A DNA stretch of 64,000 nt, from assembly GCA_017893485.1 (NCBI GenBank), contig CM030358.1, positions 249,923,073 through 249,987,072 of the forward strand, in the 5' to 3' direction. Below are positions 22,559-33,180 of the stretch, piece by piece. The notes beneath the pieces were generated by a model. It did no database searches. It was not told where the DNA came from and saw only the letters and a list, made by a program, of their open reading frames with translations. A program made the position numbers and the translations under genes. This DNA is from Hemerocallis citrina (taxonomy: Eukaryota > Streptophyta > Magnoliopsida > Asparagales > Asphodelaceae). Positions within the stretch are counted from its first letter, which is position 1. Every line of letters begins with the position of its first letter.

Positions 22559-25500
22559 ATGCCTCCTAGGAAAGTCAGATCCAGAGGGTCCAACCGAGGA
22601 CCTAATCCCGATCAGCAACAGGAAGTTCCCCCTCAGCCCGCTCAACAGCAGGGGCAACTTCCTCCTCAAGCCGTGGACCCTCTTCAACAGGACCTACCTC
22701 CTCCGCAGAATCAACAACCTCCTAAGGGTCCCAACTCGCAGAAACAACCTCTCCATCCGGACCACATCTCCATCCACAATGCCTCTTCGGATTCGATGGC
22801 CTCCCACAATCCCCAAGTTTCTGACCTTCGCAACACCGTCCTCAATCGGCAGAAGGATGAGGATCTTCGCCGCCGTCTGGATGAAAAGCGGGCCCGAGAG
22901 GGAGCCTCCTGCCAACACTGTCCGGATGAGCAATCTCCTCACCGCCGAGACAACAGAAGGTCCCCCATCCGAAGGGGGCGGAGAGAATCCCCCGAGCATC
23001 ACAGAAGAAGACCACACTCCCCTGCAGGTCGGCAACAGCCTAGGAACGATGAGGCACCCATCACACGTGCCGAGTTCCAGCAGTTCCAAGCGACCGTCCT
23101 GCAAGCTCTCAATCTCCGTCCTAACACCAATGCTCCAAAGATCCCCTCTCCTCCTCCGATCCGAAGTCCTCACCGACGGTCCCCAACTCCTCCTCAAGCT
23201 CCTAGCAACTCCCGGCATATGCCAAGTCCTCGCCGCTCCAGGAGCTACCGTCGTCGTAGCCCCCGCTCTCCCTCGTACGAAGACGAGTCTAGAGGCTCGG
23301 CTGATTACCGTCGAAGGGATGATGCCGTCTACCGCCGCCTCCATGAAATGGAGAGGCGCTTGGGTCAGTTAGACCGAGAAGAGGAGCTTAGAGGAAGGAC
23401 CCTTCGTCCTAGTCGACCTCCTTTTTCCCAGACCATAATGGATGCACCCGTACCAATCGGCTTCAAGCCTCCTCAATTTGAGACCTATTTTGGGGAGACT
23501 GACCCTGTCGATCATATCGAAAGCTTCAAGACCCTAATGCTCATATATCAAGCATCCGATGCCCTGCTCTGCAAAACCTTCCCCGCAACTCTCAAGGACC
23601 CAGCTCGAGAATGGTACTCTCGCCTTGCCCCATCCTCGATATTCTCCTTCGAGCAATTCGAGACCCTCTTCGTCACCCACTTCGTAAGTAGCCATAGAAC
23701 CGAGAAGACCAGCATCTTGCTACTGTACCTCCACCAGAAGAAGGGAGAGAAGTTGAGAGACTATGTGAAAAGATTCATAGCCGAAGCCAGGTCCAGAGCA
23801 TCCTTCGACCAGTCGGTCGCTGCAGTAGCATTTCAATCCAATGTCCTCAACTCCAGCCTCCGCTCCTCCCTCGCTAAGAAGCCCCCGCAGAACTTCTCTG
23901 ACCTCCTCCTCCGGAGCGAAAAGTATATTCGGGCCGAAGAAGCCGGGCACCGGCCCAACTTGGAGGGGTCTTCCTCCGGGTCTAAGAGAAAGGGAACAGA
24001 AGAGGAGGGAGCCAAGAAGCTCCAGAAGGATAATGCCGGCCAGCGCCGACCTCCCCCCAGATTCGAGAAATTTACTCCTCTCACCTCCAATGTCTCTACC
24101 ATTCTAATGGAAGTTGAGAAGGAAGGGATCATACCTCCTGCTCCGAGGATGAACACCCCCGCCAAGAAAAGGGACAAAGAGAAGTGGTGCCGTTATCACC
24201 GGGACCATGGCCACGACACCAATGATTGTCGGGCCTTAAAGAATGAGATAGAAGCCCTCATCCAGAGGGGGCAGCTGACCAGGTTCGTGAGAAAGGACCG
24301 AGCCGAACTTCCTCCCCCGCCTCGGGGGGCTAACAAGCGGCCTGAACGCGATGAAATGCCTGACTTCGAAGAGGAACGTGTCCTCCACCTCATTCATGGG
24401 GGCCCAATGGGGGGCTCCTCCAAATCCTCTCGAAAGGCATTTATAAGGGAAGTCAACTCGGTTCGCGCCACCCCTCCTCCTAAAGGCCTCGGAGTGCCCG
24501 TCACATTCTCAGATGAAGACCTTGAGGGTGTCCGAACGCCCCATTGTGACGCACTCACCATCAGCCTCCACATGGTGAACTTCAAAGTGGAGAGGATCCT
24601 AGTGGACAATGGCAGCTCCGTTAACATCCTCTTCCTCGCCGCTTTTAAAGGCCTCAAACTCTCCCGAGATAGACTCAAGCCCGCCGGCTACACGCTCCAT
24701 GGGTTCACGGGAGTGCTAGTGACTATTGAAGGGGTGATCACCCTCGACGTAACCGCTGGCAAAACTCCTATTACCCGAACGGAGTCGATGGACTTCATGG
24801 TCGTAGATGTCCCTGCAGCTTACAATGTCATTCTGGGTCGGCCCGGCCTAGCCGCCCTTGAAGCCGTCCCTTCCGCCTATCACCTCAAAATGAAGTTCCC
24901 CACCCGGGCAGGAGTAGGGGAGGTAAAAGGCAATCAGGAAACGGCCCGCAAGTGCTACATGACCTCTACCCTCGGTCCGGTCCTCTCCCTAGAAACTCTG
25001 AAAATCCCCCAAGATGCTGCCCGACCAACATCCGAGCCGGTGGATGAATTGGAAGAAGTGCTCTTCTCTGTGCAGGATCCAACTCGAAAGTTCTTTGTTA
25101 GCAAGACCCTCCCATCCGCCCTACGCTTGGACTTGGTCTAGTGCATCTGAAGGTACAAGGACCTCTTTGCTTGGTCAGCTGCAAACATGCCCGGAATTTT
25201 CGAAGAGCTCTTGGTCCACCACCTCAGCGTTGTTCCGGGGTCCAAACCGGTTCAACAGAAGAGGTGCAAGTTTGCCCATGAGCGCCAGCTAGCTATAAAA
25301 GAGGAGGTGGACAAGCTCTTGAAGGCCCGGTTCATACAAGAGGTGAACTATCCCGAGTGGTTGTCGAATGTAGTAATGGTGAAGAAGTCCAATGGGACTT
25401 AGAGGATTTGTATCGATTTTACCGATCTCAACAAGGCTTGCCCCAAGGATCCCTTCCCCCTTCCGAGTATTGACACTCTGATCGATGCCACCTCAGGACA

Positions 25501-26619
25501 TGAGCTCCTCAACTTCATGGATGCTTTCTCAGGCTACAACCAGATTCGGATGTTTCCTCCGGACATCCCGAAGACATCATTCGTGACCGACCAGGGCCTC
25601 TACTGCTATAGGATCATGCCCTTCGGTTTGAAGAATGCAGGCACAACATACCAATGCCTCGTCAACAAGGTTTTCCAAGCTCAAATCGGCCGGAATATAG
25701 AGGTGTACGTTGACGACATGCATGTAAAAAGCAACCGAGGAGCCGATCATGTGACTGACCTACAGGAGGCGTTCGATGTTCTGAGAAAGCACAACATGAG
25801 ACTCAATCCGAACAAGTGTGCGTTTGGTGTCTCGTCAGGAAAGTTCCTCGGCTTCATGGTCAGCCAACGAGGGATTGAAGCCAACCCTGAGAAAATCAAG
25901 GCCATATTGGACATGGCCCCTCCCAAGAATGTTAAGGAAGTTCAGAGGCTAACAGGCCGCTTAGCCGCCATAGGGCATTTTCTCTCGAAGTCCGGGGAGA
26001 AATTCCTCCCCTTCTTCAAGGCCCTCAGGGGGGCTAAAGGTTTCGAATGGGGGCAGCAACAGCAGGAGTTGTTCGACCAGCTCAAGGCTTACCTCGTCAA
26101 CCCTCCTCTCTTCAGCAAGCCCATTACTGGTGAACCCCTTTACCTCTACCTGGCAGCCTCCGAGCAGACCCTCAGCACCGTTTTAGTAAGGGAAGAAGAC
26201 CGAGCTCAAAAGCCCATATACTATGTGAGCAAAGTACTTCGGGATGCCGAGCTCCGCTACCCGAAGATAGAAAAGATGGCTTATGCCCTGGTGATGGCCG
26301 CGAGAAAGCTTCGCCTGTATTTTCAGTCCCATTCGGTGGTCGTTCTTACCGACCAACCGCTGAAGCAAGTGCTCCACAAGCCGGAGATCTCCGGTCGTCT
26401 TATGAAGTGGTCTGTCGAGCTGAGCCAGCATGATATAACTTATCAGCCTCGGACCGCGATTAAGGCTCAGGCCTTAGCAGAATTCATAGTTGAAAGTACC
26501 ATCCCCGAGTTCAGCCAAGCGATGAAGGGACCACCTGTCTGGTCGGTTTATGTGGACGGATCCTCGTGGGAGTTTCGCCGAACCGGGACACTCAGCGCTA
26601 TCGGATATAATACGACGTA
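22559..26619 (+). pseudogene. gag-pol: T2 gag-pol polyprotein, three in-frame stops, integrase missing
   Basis: One continuous frame starts at the ATG at 22559; the frame is open to an upstream TTG, but this ATG heads the gag reading. A Pro/Gln/Arg-rich N-terminus of about 300 residues is followed by the gag fold (PPQFETYFGETDPVDHIESF, about 23468-23950) and a Cys-His motif (KWCRYHRDHGHDTNDC, about 24184). The aspartic protease (ILVDNGSSVNILF, about 24597) comes next. Reverse transcriptase has LNKACPKD, the AFSGYNQI segment and YVDD (about 25706). RNase H follows, then the start of a second RNase H (WSVYVDGSS, about 26540), typical of Tat elements. Stops are TAG 25139, TGA 25148 and TAG 25400, each one transition away from a sense codon. 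The frame leaves homology just after VDGSS, so integrase is absent. Confidence 0.95.
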
Positions 26620-26900
26620 AGTTAGTCACCTCGATGCTCTTGTCGACCGTGACCCTCTGTAGCTGTTCGACCTTCTTCGCGAGCTGATCTCGCACGGCCA
26701 GCACTGAGGCTAGCTCTGCCTCCTTCGCCGAGAGCTCCTTCTTAACTATCCGCAGATGGTGCACCTCGGCCAGTAGCTCTCTGTTCTTCTTCTCCACGTT
26801 GAGCGACACCCTCCTGATCAGCTCGATTTCACCCTCGAGGCGAGCCTCGCGAGATTGCTTAAACAGCTCGGCACGACGCCGAGCTGCTACGGTATTTGGG
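26566..26900 (-). pseudogene. Antisense coiled-coil fragment at the pol break
   Basis: On the minus strand the frame reads ARRRAELFKQSREARLEGE, then further heptad-like segments such as ELSAKEAELASVLAVRDQLA. It joins the pol break head-on near 26570. The charge pattern resembles the coiled-coil tail of the antisense gene at 27088-29321 but the sequence is not the same. It may be the end of a second antisense frame or a duplicated exon. No start or domain was recognised. Confidence 0.5.
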
Positions 26901-27087
26901 GTATGTTCGAGGATCTAAAATACAAGAACATCACAATTGGAAGACTATAGACCGACCCAAACACTTGGATAAATTTGAGATAAAATTTTCATTCATAAAA
27001 GAGGAGGCGATGGCCAGTCCGCAAAAAGGCGTTACATTTTTGAAAAGAAAAAAAATGAGAAAACAAAATTACAAAAAGATGAGAAGA

Positions 27088-29321
27088 TCAGGGGTCCTCC
27101 TGCGTTGTCACCTCGACCACAGGCGCTTCGTCAGACGACCCCTCATTTCTCGCCCCGGCCTGGAGGTTTGTCACCACAACATTGGCGACCACCTCCTCGT
27201 CGTCGTCGCCCTCTACCTCGTCACCTTCCTCCACTTCGCCTCCCTCCTCCTCGCCATCTGATGCGGATCCGGGCCACAGCCTGTAGCCGACCCGCTGAAA
27301 GCCGGGGACGCAGTCCTGAACGTGGTCGAGCGCCCTCTGGTAGGACTTCTCCATGTTCGAGGCCATATGCGCCTTCGCCTCGGCCTCGACCTCGGCCCTG
27401 ATCTTCGTCGCCAAGGCGTCCTTCTCCGCCTTCACCTCCGCCAGGGCCTTCGCTGACGCCGCCAGCTCCTCGGCAGCCTTGGCGGCTTTGGCAGCCTCCT
27501 CAGCGAGCTGCCCCTTTACTCGCTCCAGGTCGGCCACAAGGTCGGCAACCTGGACCTCCAAGCCCTCGGCTCGCCTCTGCTCCGCTTCGAGCTGCCGAAC
27601 CGCCCTCACCTTGTCCGCCCTGTCCTTATCACTGGCGGCCTTCAGCTCCTTCTCCTGTTCGGCGAACGCTTCGAGGAGATGGTTAAAGTGGCAAGTGGCC
27701 TGCCAAAACAAAAAAAAAATAGTGAGAACAAGGTAAGAGCCGAACGGCAGACTTAAAGAAATTCTCAAGAGAAAGTATGCGACACTTACCGATACGAGCA
27801 ACCGAGCGACCTCATAGGTGTCGTCGCCAACCGTCCCCGCCTTCACCGCGGCTCGGTCCTTCGGGGTCGCCAAATGCTTGACGGCCTGCATGGACATCTG
27901 CGAATTCCTGAGGAAGCCGTCGTGGTTCTTGACTCGCTAGTTCGGGACGAACAGCTGCTTATGCTGCTCGGTTAATATCACCTCGGCCTGAGGGGTCAAC
28001 GGCGGAGCCTGGAGCGTCAGCGCCGTCGAAATGTCGAAGGCCTCACCGGCTGTGGCAGACGCAGTAGGAGCCGAGTGGTCGGCGACAGCGACTACCGCCG
28101 GCAAGGGGACCTCAGCAACGGGGGGAGGAGGAGAAATAGCCGAGGCAACCTTAGAAGGCCGACCAGACGAGGCGGTCGTGCTCGGCCTCTTCCTCTTCCT
28201 TCCATCGGCAACCTTGCCGCAATCGTTCATCATCGCCAAAAAGTCCATCTTCGGCGCTTCTGTTTCAAGCAACAAACAAACGACAAGTTAGTAAAACGAG
28301 CTAAAAACTTAGAAAGAAAAAAAAAAGTATTACGAGATGTCAGGAGCGTACTCGGGTCGATTGGACTGAGGCCAGACCCGTGTAGCACTTCCTCGGTCAT
28401 CTCCCTCCAGCTTAACATCGGGAGAGCCATGATCTTCCCCACCACTTCCTCTTCGACCGCAGTCAGTACCAGGTCGACCCTCGAAAACTTTGGCACCTCT
28501 ACTTTCCACTGGGTTGGAACTTTCAGCATTGAGGGCTCCCTCAATAAGAAGAACTTCTCCTTCCAACCCTTGATCGAGTCCGGGTTCTCTATGATCCGAA
28601 CGCCCTTCCTCGGTGCCAGATAGTAACGATGCTTGGTCTTGTGCATTCGGTGAACCCGATACATGCACCGGAAGATCGTCAGGTCTGGCTCGACCTCGGC
28701 GTTACGGCACTGCAGCAAGAAGGCGTTCACATGGCGCCAGGTGTTCGGCATGAACTGAGTAGGCGCGAGGCAGTACCACCCGAGGACCTGACGAACGAAG
28801 GGGTGCAGAGGAAAGCGCAACCCCGCGTTCAGCGAGTCGTAGTCGAACATGCACATATCCGACGACGACAGTTTGGAGTTTGCTCGCATCCCAGGGCCGG
28901 GGAGAATCAACTTGTACTCCGGAGGGATGGCGAACCCTCTTCTGATTCTGAGCAGATCCTTCTTGGATAACACCGTTGCAATCTCGTCCGCTTTGGTAGT
29001 TAGAACCGGGTTGTTCTCCTCGTATACCTCCGACTGACCTAGGATCGCCTTCTTCATGAGGTCGCCCTTGTATTGCCTAACCCCAGCATGCCCGGACAGT
29101 AAACATGGGTACCGGCCCGACTCAGGGGCTTGCCTCGGTGTCTCCACAATCTCCTCGACTACAGGAGATTGGGCCACTACCCTCTTCTTCTTCTTCTTCG
29201 CCTTGGCCACGGATGGCTCGGCCACCTGCTTCCCTTTCCTTCAAATCTCCATTTGCCTCCTCTCCTCGGCACCACTATCGCCCGAGGACGAGGCCTCACT
29301 CCCCGAGTCCACCCTTGACAT
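27088..29321 (-). pseudogene. T2 antisense gene: Transposase_28-like domain plus coiled coil, two introns
   Basis: It starts at the ATG at 29319-29321 on the minus strand (MSRVDSGSEASSSGDSGAEE), with one in-frame TGA near 29243, then a Lys-rich run. A domain with LRFPLHPFVRQVLGWYCLAP and QFMPNTWRHVNAFLLQC resembles the 'putative gypsy type transposon' family (PF04195). Intron 1 is 28260-28333 (GTAATA...CAG) and intron 2 is 27700-27789 (GTAAGT...CAG). Exon 2 is Pro/Ala-rich with a TAG near 27940. Exon 3 is a long coiled coil followed by a Glu-rich acidic tail ending TTQEDP. Extra antisense frames are known in Tat elements; their role is unknown. The T3 copy has introns at matching places. Confidence 0.85.
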
Positions 29322-29499
29322 CTCTAGAAAAAAGGCTAAGGCAAGTAAACTGACCTTGAAGTGACGTTCACGGTAGGAATAAGTTCGCCGGAAATCGCCT
29401 GGCTCACGCGACAGCTAACGCAACCGCCTTGGAGCAAAAATCGCCGCTAGCAGAGAACGCGGAGAGTAAAAGTGAAAGCTTGGAGTAAAAAGTGAGAAA

Positions 29500-29560
29500 T
29501 GAGCTTGGGGGTGGGGGAGTGAGAGCTTATAACCCAGTGTGATGTTGGGCTTCCTTGGGA
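29500..29560 (-). promoter_or_regulatory. Promoter of the T2 antisense gene
   Basis: On the minus strand GGTTATAAGC is followed by a C-rich run and GCTCATTTCTC, about 190-230 bp upstream of the ATG. T3 has CTTCTATAAAAC, CACCCCCACC and GCTCATTTCTC in the same order (55538-55582). The shared layout suggests a real antisense promoter. Confidence 0.6.
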
Positions 29561-29649
29561 ATCTAAAAAGCCCACTAAGAAGCCAAAGTGCCAACGCAGA
29601 GAGTTGCGACGTTTCGAAACAAGACTCTTCAAAACACTTAAGTCCACGA

Positions 29650-30900
29650 CTCGGCCACCGGTGTGCCTAGCCGAGCTACCGAACAGCTTGGCTGGGCAAC
29701 CGAGCTACTAAGTCTCTTCAAAACGTCTAACTCCATACCTCGGCTAACGGCACCGAGCCTCCGAACCGAGGGGACGAGGAACCGACACTCATATATGGAG
29801 AAAAATCCTTTCGAGGCTAAATCACCGTCGGATCAATCCAAAATTCGTGTCAAAACTCGATAGACGGTTCAGATTGCGCCACGCCCACAAAACGACAAAA
29901 TAACGTTTTCTCGTGATCTGAACCCAATCCTCGTGATTCACACAATGATGGACGCGCTAGATCTGACCACGTGTACCTTCCGAGCTTCCTGCCACCGGTC
30001 TGCCTAGCCGAGCTACTGAACAACTTGGCTAAGCAGCCGAGCTACTGAGTCGGAGGGTGACGATGCTCCAGAGCCAGGACTCTTCAAAACGTCTAACTCC
30101 ATACCTCGGCTAACGGCACCGAGCCTCCGAACCGAGGGGACGAGGAACCGACCCTCATATATGGAGAAAAATCCTTCCGAGGCTGAATCACCGTCGGATC
30201 TCTCCAAAATTCGTGTCAAAACTCGATAGACAGTTCAGATTGCGCCACACCCACAAAACGACAAAATAACGTTTTCTCGTGATCTGAACCCAGTCCTCGT
30301 GATTCACACAATGATGGACGCGCCAGATCTGACCATGTGTACCTTCCGAGCTTCCTGCCATCGGTCTACCTAGCCGAGCTACTGAACAGCTTGGCTAAGC
30401 AGCCGAGCTACTGAGTCGGAGGGTGACGACGCTCCAGAGCCAGGACTCTTTAAAACGTCTAACTCCATACCTCGGCTAACGGCATCGAGCCTCCGAACCG
30501 AGGGGACGAGGAACCGACCCTCATATATGGAGAAAAATCCTTCCGAGGCTGAATCACCATCGGGTCTCTCCAAAATTCGTGTCAAAACTCGATGGACGGT
30601 CCAGATTGTGCCACGCCCACAAAACGACAAAATAACGTTTTCTCGTGATCTGAACCCAGTCCTCGTGATTCACACAATGATGGACGTGCCAGATCTGACC
30701 ACGTGTACCTTCCGAGCTTCCTGCCACCGGTCTGCCTAGCCGAGCTACTGAACAGCTTGGCTAAGCAGCCGAGCTACTGAGTCGGAGGGTGACGACGCTC
30801 CAGAGCCAGGACTCTTCAAAACGTCTAACTCCATACCTCGGCTAACGGCACCGAGCCTCCGAACCGAGGGGACGAGGAACCGACCCTCATATATGGAGAA
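29650..30900 (+). repeat. T2 tandem array, 366-bp units
   Basis: The marker GAGCCTCCGAACCGAGG occurs at 29755, 30121, 30487 and 30853, an exact 366-bp period. Units also contain CGATCTGAACCCA-like and TCATATATGGAG motifs. Copies are nearly identical, so amplification is recent. Open frames in these units are repeat by-products. Confidence 0.95.
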
Positions 30901-31340
30901 AAAATCTGCCGACCCTCCTCAGCCATTGGATCTTGTCAAAAAACGCGCTCGACATAACGGACGGCTCAGATCTTGCCACGTTTGCTAAACGACAAGATAG
31001 CACTTTTTGGGGATCCGCACTGGGATGGACGCTCAGGATCGCGCCACGTAGTTCGGCTGATTCCGAGCTAGGTGCCGAGCTGCCGAGCCGAGGGGACGAG
31101 GAACCGACCCTCATATATGGAGAAAAAATCTGCCGACCCTCCTCAGCCGTTGGATCTTGTCAAAAAATGCGCTCGACATAACGGATGGCTCAGATCTTGC
31201 CACGTTCGCTAAACGACAAGATAGCGCTTTTTGGGGATCCGCACTGGGATGGACGCTCAGGATCGCGCCACGTAGTTTGGCTGATTCCGAGATAGGTGCC
31301 GAGCCGCCGAGCCGAGGGGACGAGGAACCGACCCTCGTAT
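30866..31340 (+). repeat. T2 tandem array, 224-bp units
   Basis: GAGGGGACGAGGAACCGACC occurs at 30866, 31090 and 31314, giving a 224-bp period. It is a different unit from the adjoining 366-bp one but shares the GACGAGGAACCGACC block, so it is a related offshoot. Confidence 0.92.
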
Positions 31341-31852
31341 ACAAAGAAGCTATCTGCCGAGGAACTCAGATCGTTTGATCGCCCAGAAAATCGCGCTCGA
31401 CGCTGATAGAGGGCCCAGATCGCGCCACGCCATAAATAGGTATTAAAAATTAGTTTTTTATTTATTTTAATCGTTTTATTTATTTAAAAATTGCGAAAAA
31501 ATTACTAAGAATTCGGGAAAATTAACTACAAATTATAGAAAATAATTATAAATTCGGGGGAATATTTTTGAGCCCCTGAACGAACAATTATTGCCTAGAA
31601 TGTGTTGTTAAGACCCCCGAACGACTGGTTAACACATCGCAAAACTAAATAAATAATCCGAAAAAATAGATAAAAACCGCTGGATATCCAGAGAAGCTCA
31701 AGAGCAGCTTACAGCTTCAAAAATCACCTCACTACCCCATTCGAGATTCAAAACCCGCCATTTGGACTCCGATACAACTCCACTAGCCATTAAAACAGTT
31801 AAACTACTCCTCAAAGGCTGATCAAACTCAGTCTTTAGGAGTGGGGGGCTCG
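31341..31852 (+). other. T2 AT-rich 3' segment and polypurine tract
   Basis: AT-rich noncoding DNA ends in TTTAGGAGTGGGGGGCTCG (31834-31852), the polypurine tract that primes plus-strand synthesis, immediately before the 3' LTR. No gene. Confidence 0.85.
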
Positions 31853-32442
31853 TGATATGGCTAGTTAAATCGGAACCGTCCAAATCGGGCACGAATCTTG
31901 AAGCCTAGGGGTAAAATGGTAATTTCACCTACCAACGGGTCTGAAGCGGGTACTGGTTCTCTTCCCCAAAGACCCATTTACCTGCAAACGGATCCACCTC
32001 AACTGGGTGCGGATTTCAACCCGCAGCAAACCGGGTTCAGAAGGGATAGAATTAGGATTTCTGGTTAAATCCTAATCAACGGCCCTGATTCATATCTATC
32101 CCTTCACTGGAGATTAGGGATTACATTCCTTATCTAACCACAGGGGGATTACATTCCTAATCTGATCCCAGCGGCACCTATAAATACCCCCCATCCATCT
32201 CCATTAAGAGGTAATCAATCTTTTCCCAGTTTTTGTGCTCTCTCATAATCATTTCTGATTACTGACTTGAGCGTCGGAGGGTGCGTCGCTGGGAACAACC
32301 TCGGTGTCTCGCACTTTTTGCAGGTGAACGGCAGGAGTCAGCGTCAAAACTCCGACAGAACAGGTAACAGGTTTGCTATTCAGTTTTCCTAAGTATCCAC
32401 AAATACTATCTGTTTGCCCCCACACCAGATTTAGCGGCAACA
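31853..32442 (+). repeat. T2 3' LTR
   Basis: Near-identical to 21887-22486 apart from scattered substitutions and the missing 10-bp A/G run. TATAAATA at 32179-32186. It is followed directly by resumed S1 sequence. Confidence 0.93.
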
Positions 32443-32884
32443 GGGTTAATGGGTAATTGGGTAGTGGGTAATTAGGAGTAGTAGTAGGATTTGTTAAATT
32501 GGATTTCAAATAGGATACACATGTATAGGATATCAATTAGGATTGTGGATTTTAATTTGGCTTTGGTAATACTATTAGGGATCAAACCATAGGATTGGGA
32601 ATAGGATAACAACCAATCACCACCACAACACCCAAAAATAAAATAAAATAAAGAGAATGAGACCAAATAAAAGAAAGATCAAATAATAGAAGAACGAAAC
32701 AAAAGAGACAACCAATCAACACAAAGAGCTCAAAATAAAATAAAACGAATATATACTGAAACAATTGCAATATATGGTTCAGAAAAATACAAGAGAGTAC
32801 AAATACCAAGAAAGAGAAAAATACACCAAAACGAAAAAAATACACTCAAAAATGCACAAAAGGAAAAACAGGGGTTACACAGTC

Positions 32885-33180
32885 AAAGAGCTGCCTCTCT
32901 AAACTTGCCGGGATCAAATGACAGTCTCTACATCAACTCTATCTCAGAGTTGCCTCTAAACTCGCCGGGATCAAACGGGAGTTTCTACACCAACCCCACT
33001 ACGGGTTGTCTCTCCAAACTCGCCGAGATCAAACATCGAGCTCTACATTATCTCCATCGTGGAGTTGCCTCTACAAAACTTGGCGGGCGCAAACAGCAGG
33101 TTTAAACATTCAACACCGTCCCAGAGTTGCCTCAACAACTTGCTTGGACCAAACGGCAAGTTTGCAACAGCTCTCCTAGG
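32885..33180 (+). repeat. T1 tandem array B, right half
   Basis: Continues the units cut at 18895. Each has a hairpin such as AAACTCGCCGGGATCAAACG or AACTTGCTTGGACC with a partner downstream, spaced about 55-65 bp. The resumed array plus the CAGTC duplication proves the S1 boundary. Confidence 0.85.

Larger units (their letters stand above)
21887..32442 (+). mobile_element. T2: Ty3/gypsy Tat-lineage retrotransposon with antisense gene
   Basis: LTRs at 21887-22486 and 31853-32442 start TGATATGGC and end GCGGCAACA. Flanks are AGGTT (21882-21886) and GGGTT (32443-32447), a 5-bp duplication with one mismatch. Order inside: primer site, gag-protease-RT-RNase H (plus strand), antisense gene (minus strand), tandem arrays, AT-rich stretch, polypurine tract. 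Integrase is missing. By hand count the LTRs differ at roughly 4 percent of positions plus a 10-bp indel near their start, so T2 is younger than T1. Confidence 0.93.
18896..32879 (-). mobile_element. S1: solo LTR of a Tekay-like chromovirus, interrupted by T2
   Basis: In plus orientation it starts TGTCACGCCCCGC and ends GGGGTTACA. It is flanked by the exact duplication CAGTC (18891-18895 and 32880-32884) inside T1 array B. Removing T2 leaves about 3.4 kb. The orientation follows the C1 LTR (47141-50163), which begins in the same way. The GA-rich zone at 21530-21820 corresponds to the CT-rich leader on the minus strand. No internal domains of the chromovirus remain. 18900-21880 contains no gene. 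Confidence 0.9.

Noticed and set aside
22694..23344. 216-codon minus-strand frame opposite gag, and similar shadows
   Set aside because: Antisense shadow of a GC-rich coding region with no family similarity.
28075..29364. Plus-strand frames of 80-180 codons
   Set aside because: Shadows of the minus-strand antisense gene, whose introns and domain match the T3 copy.
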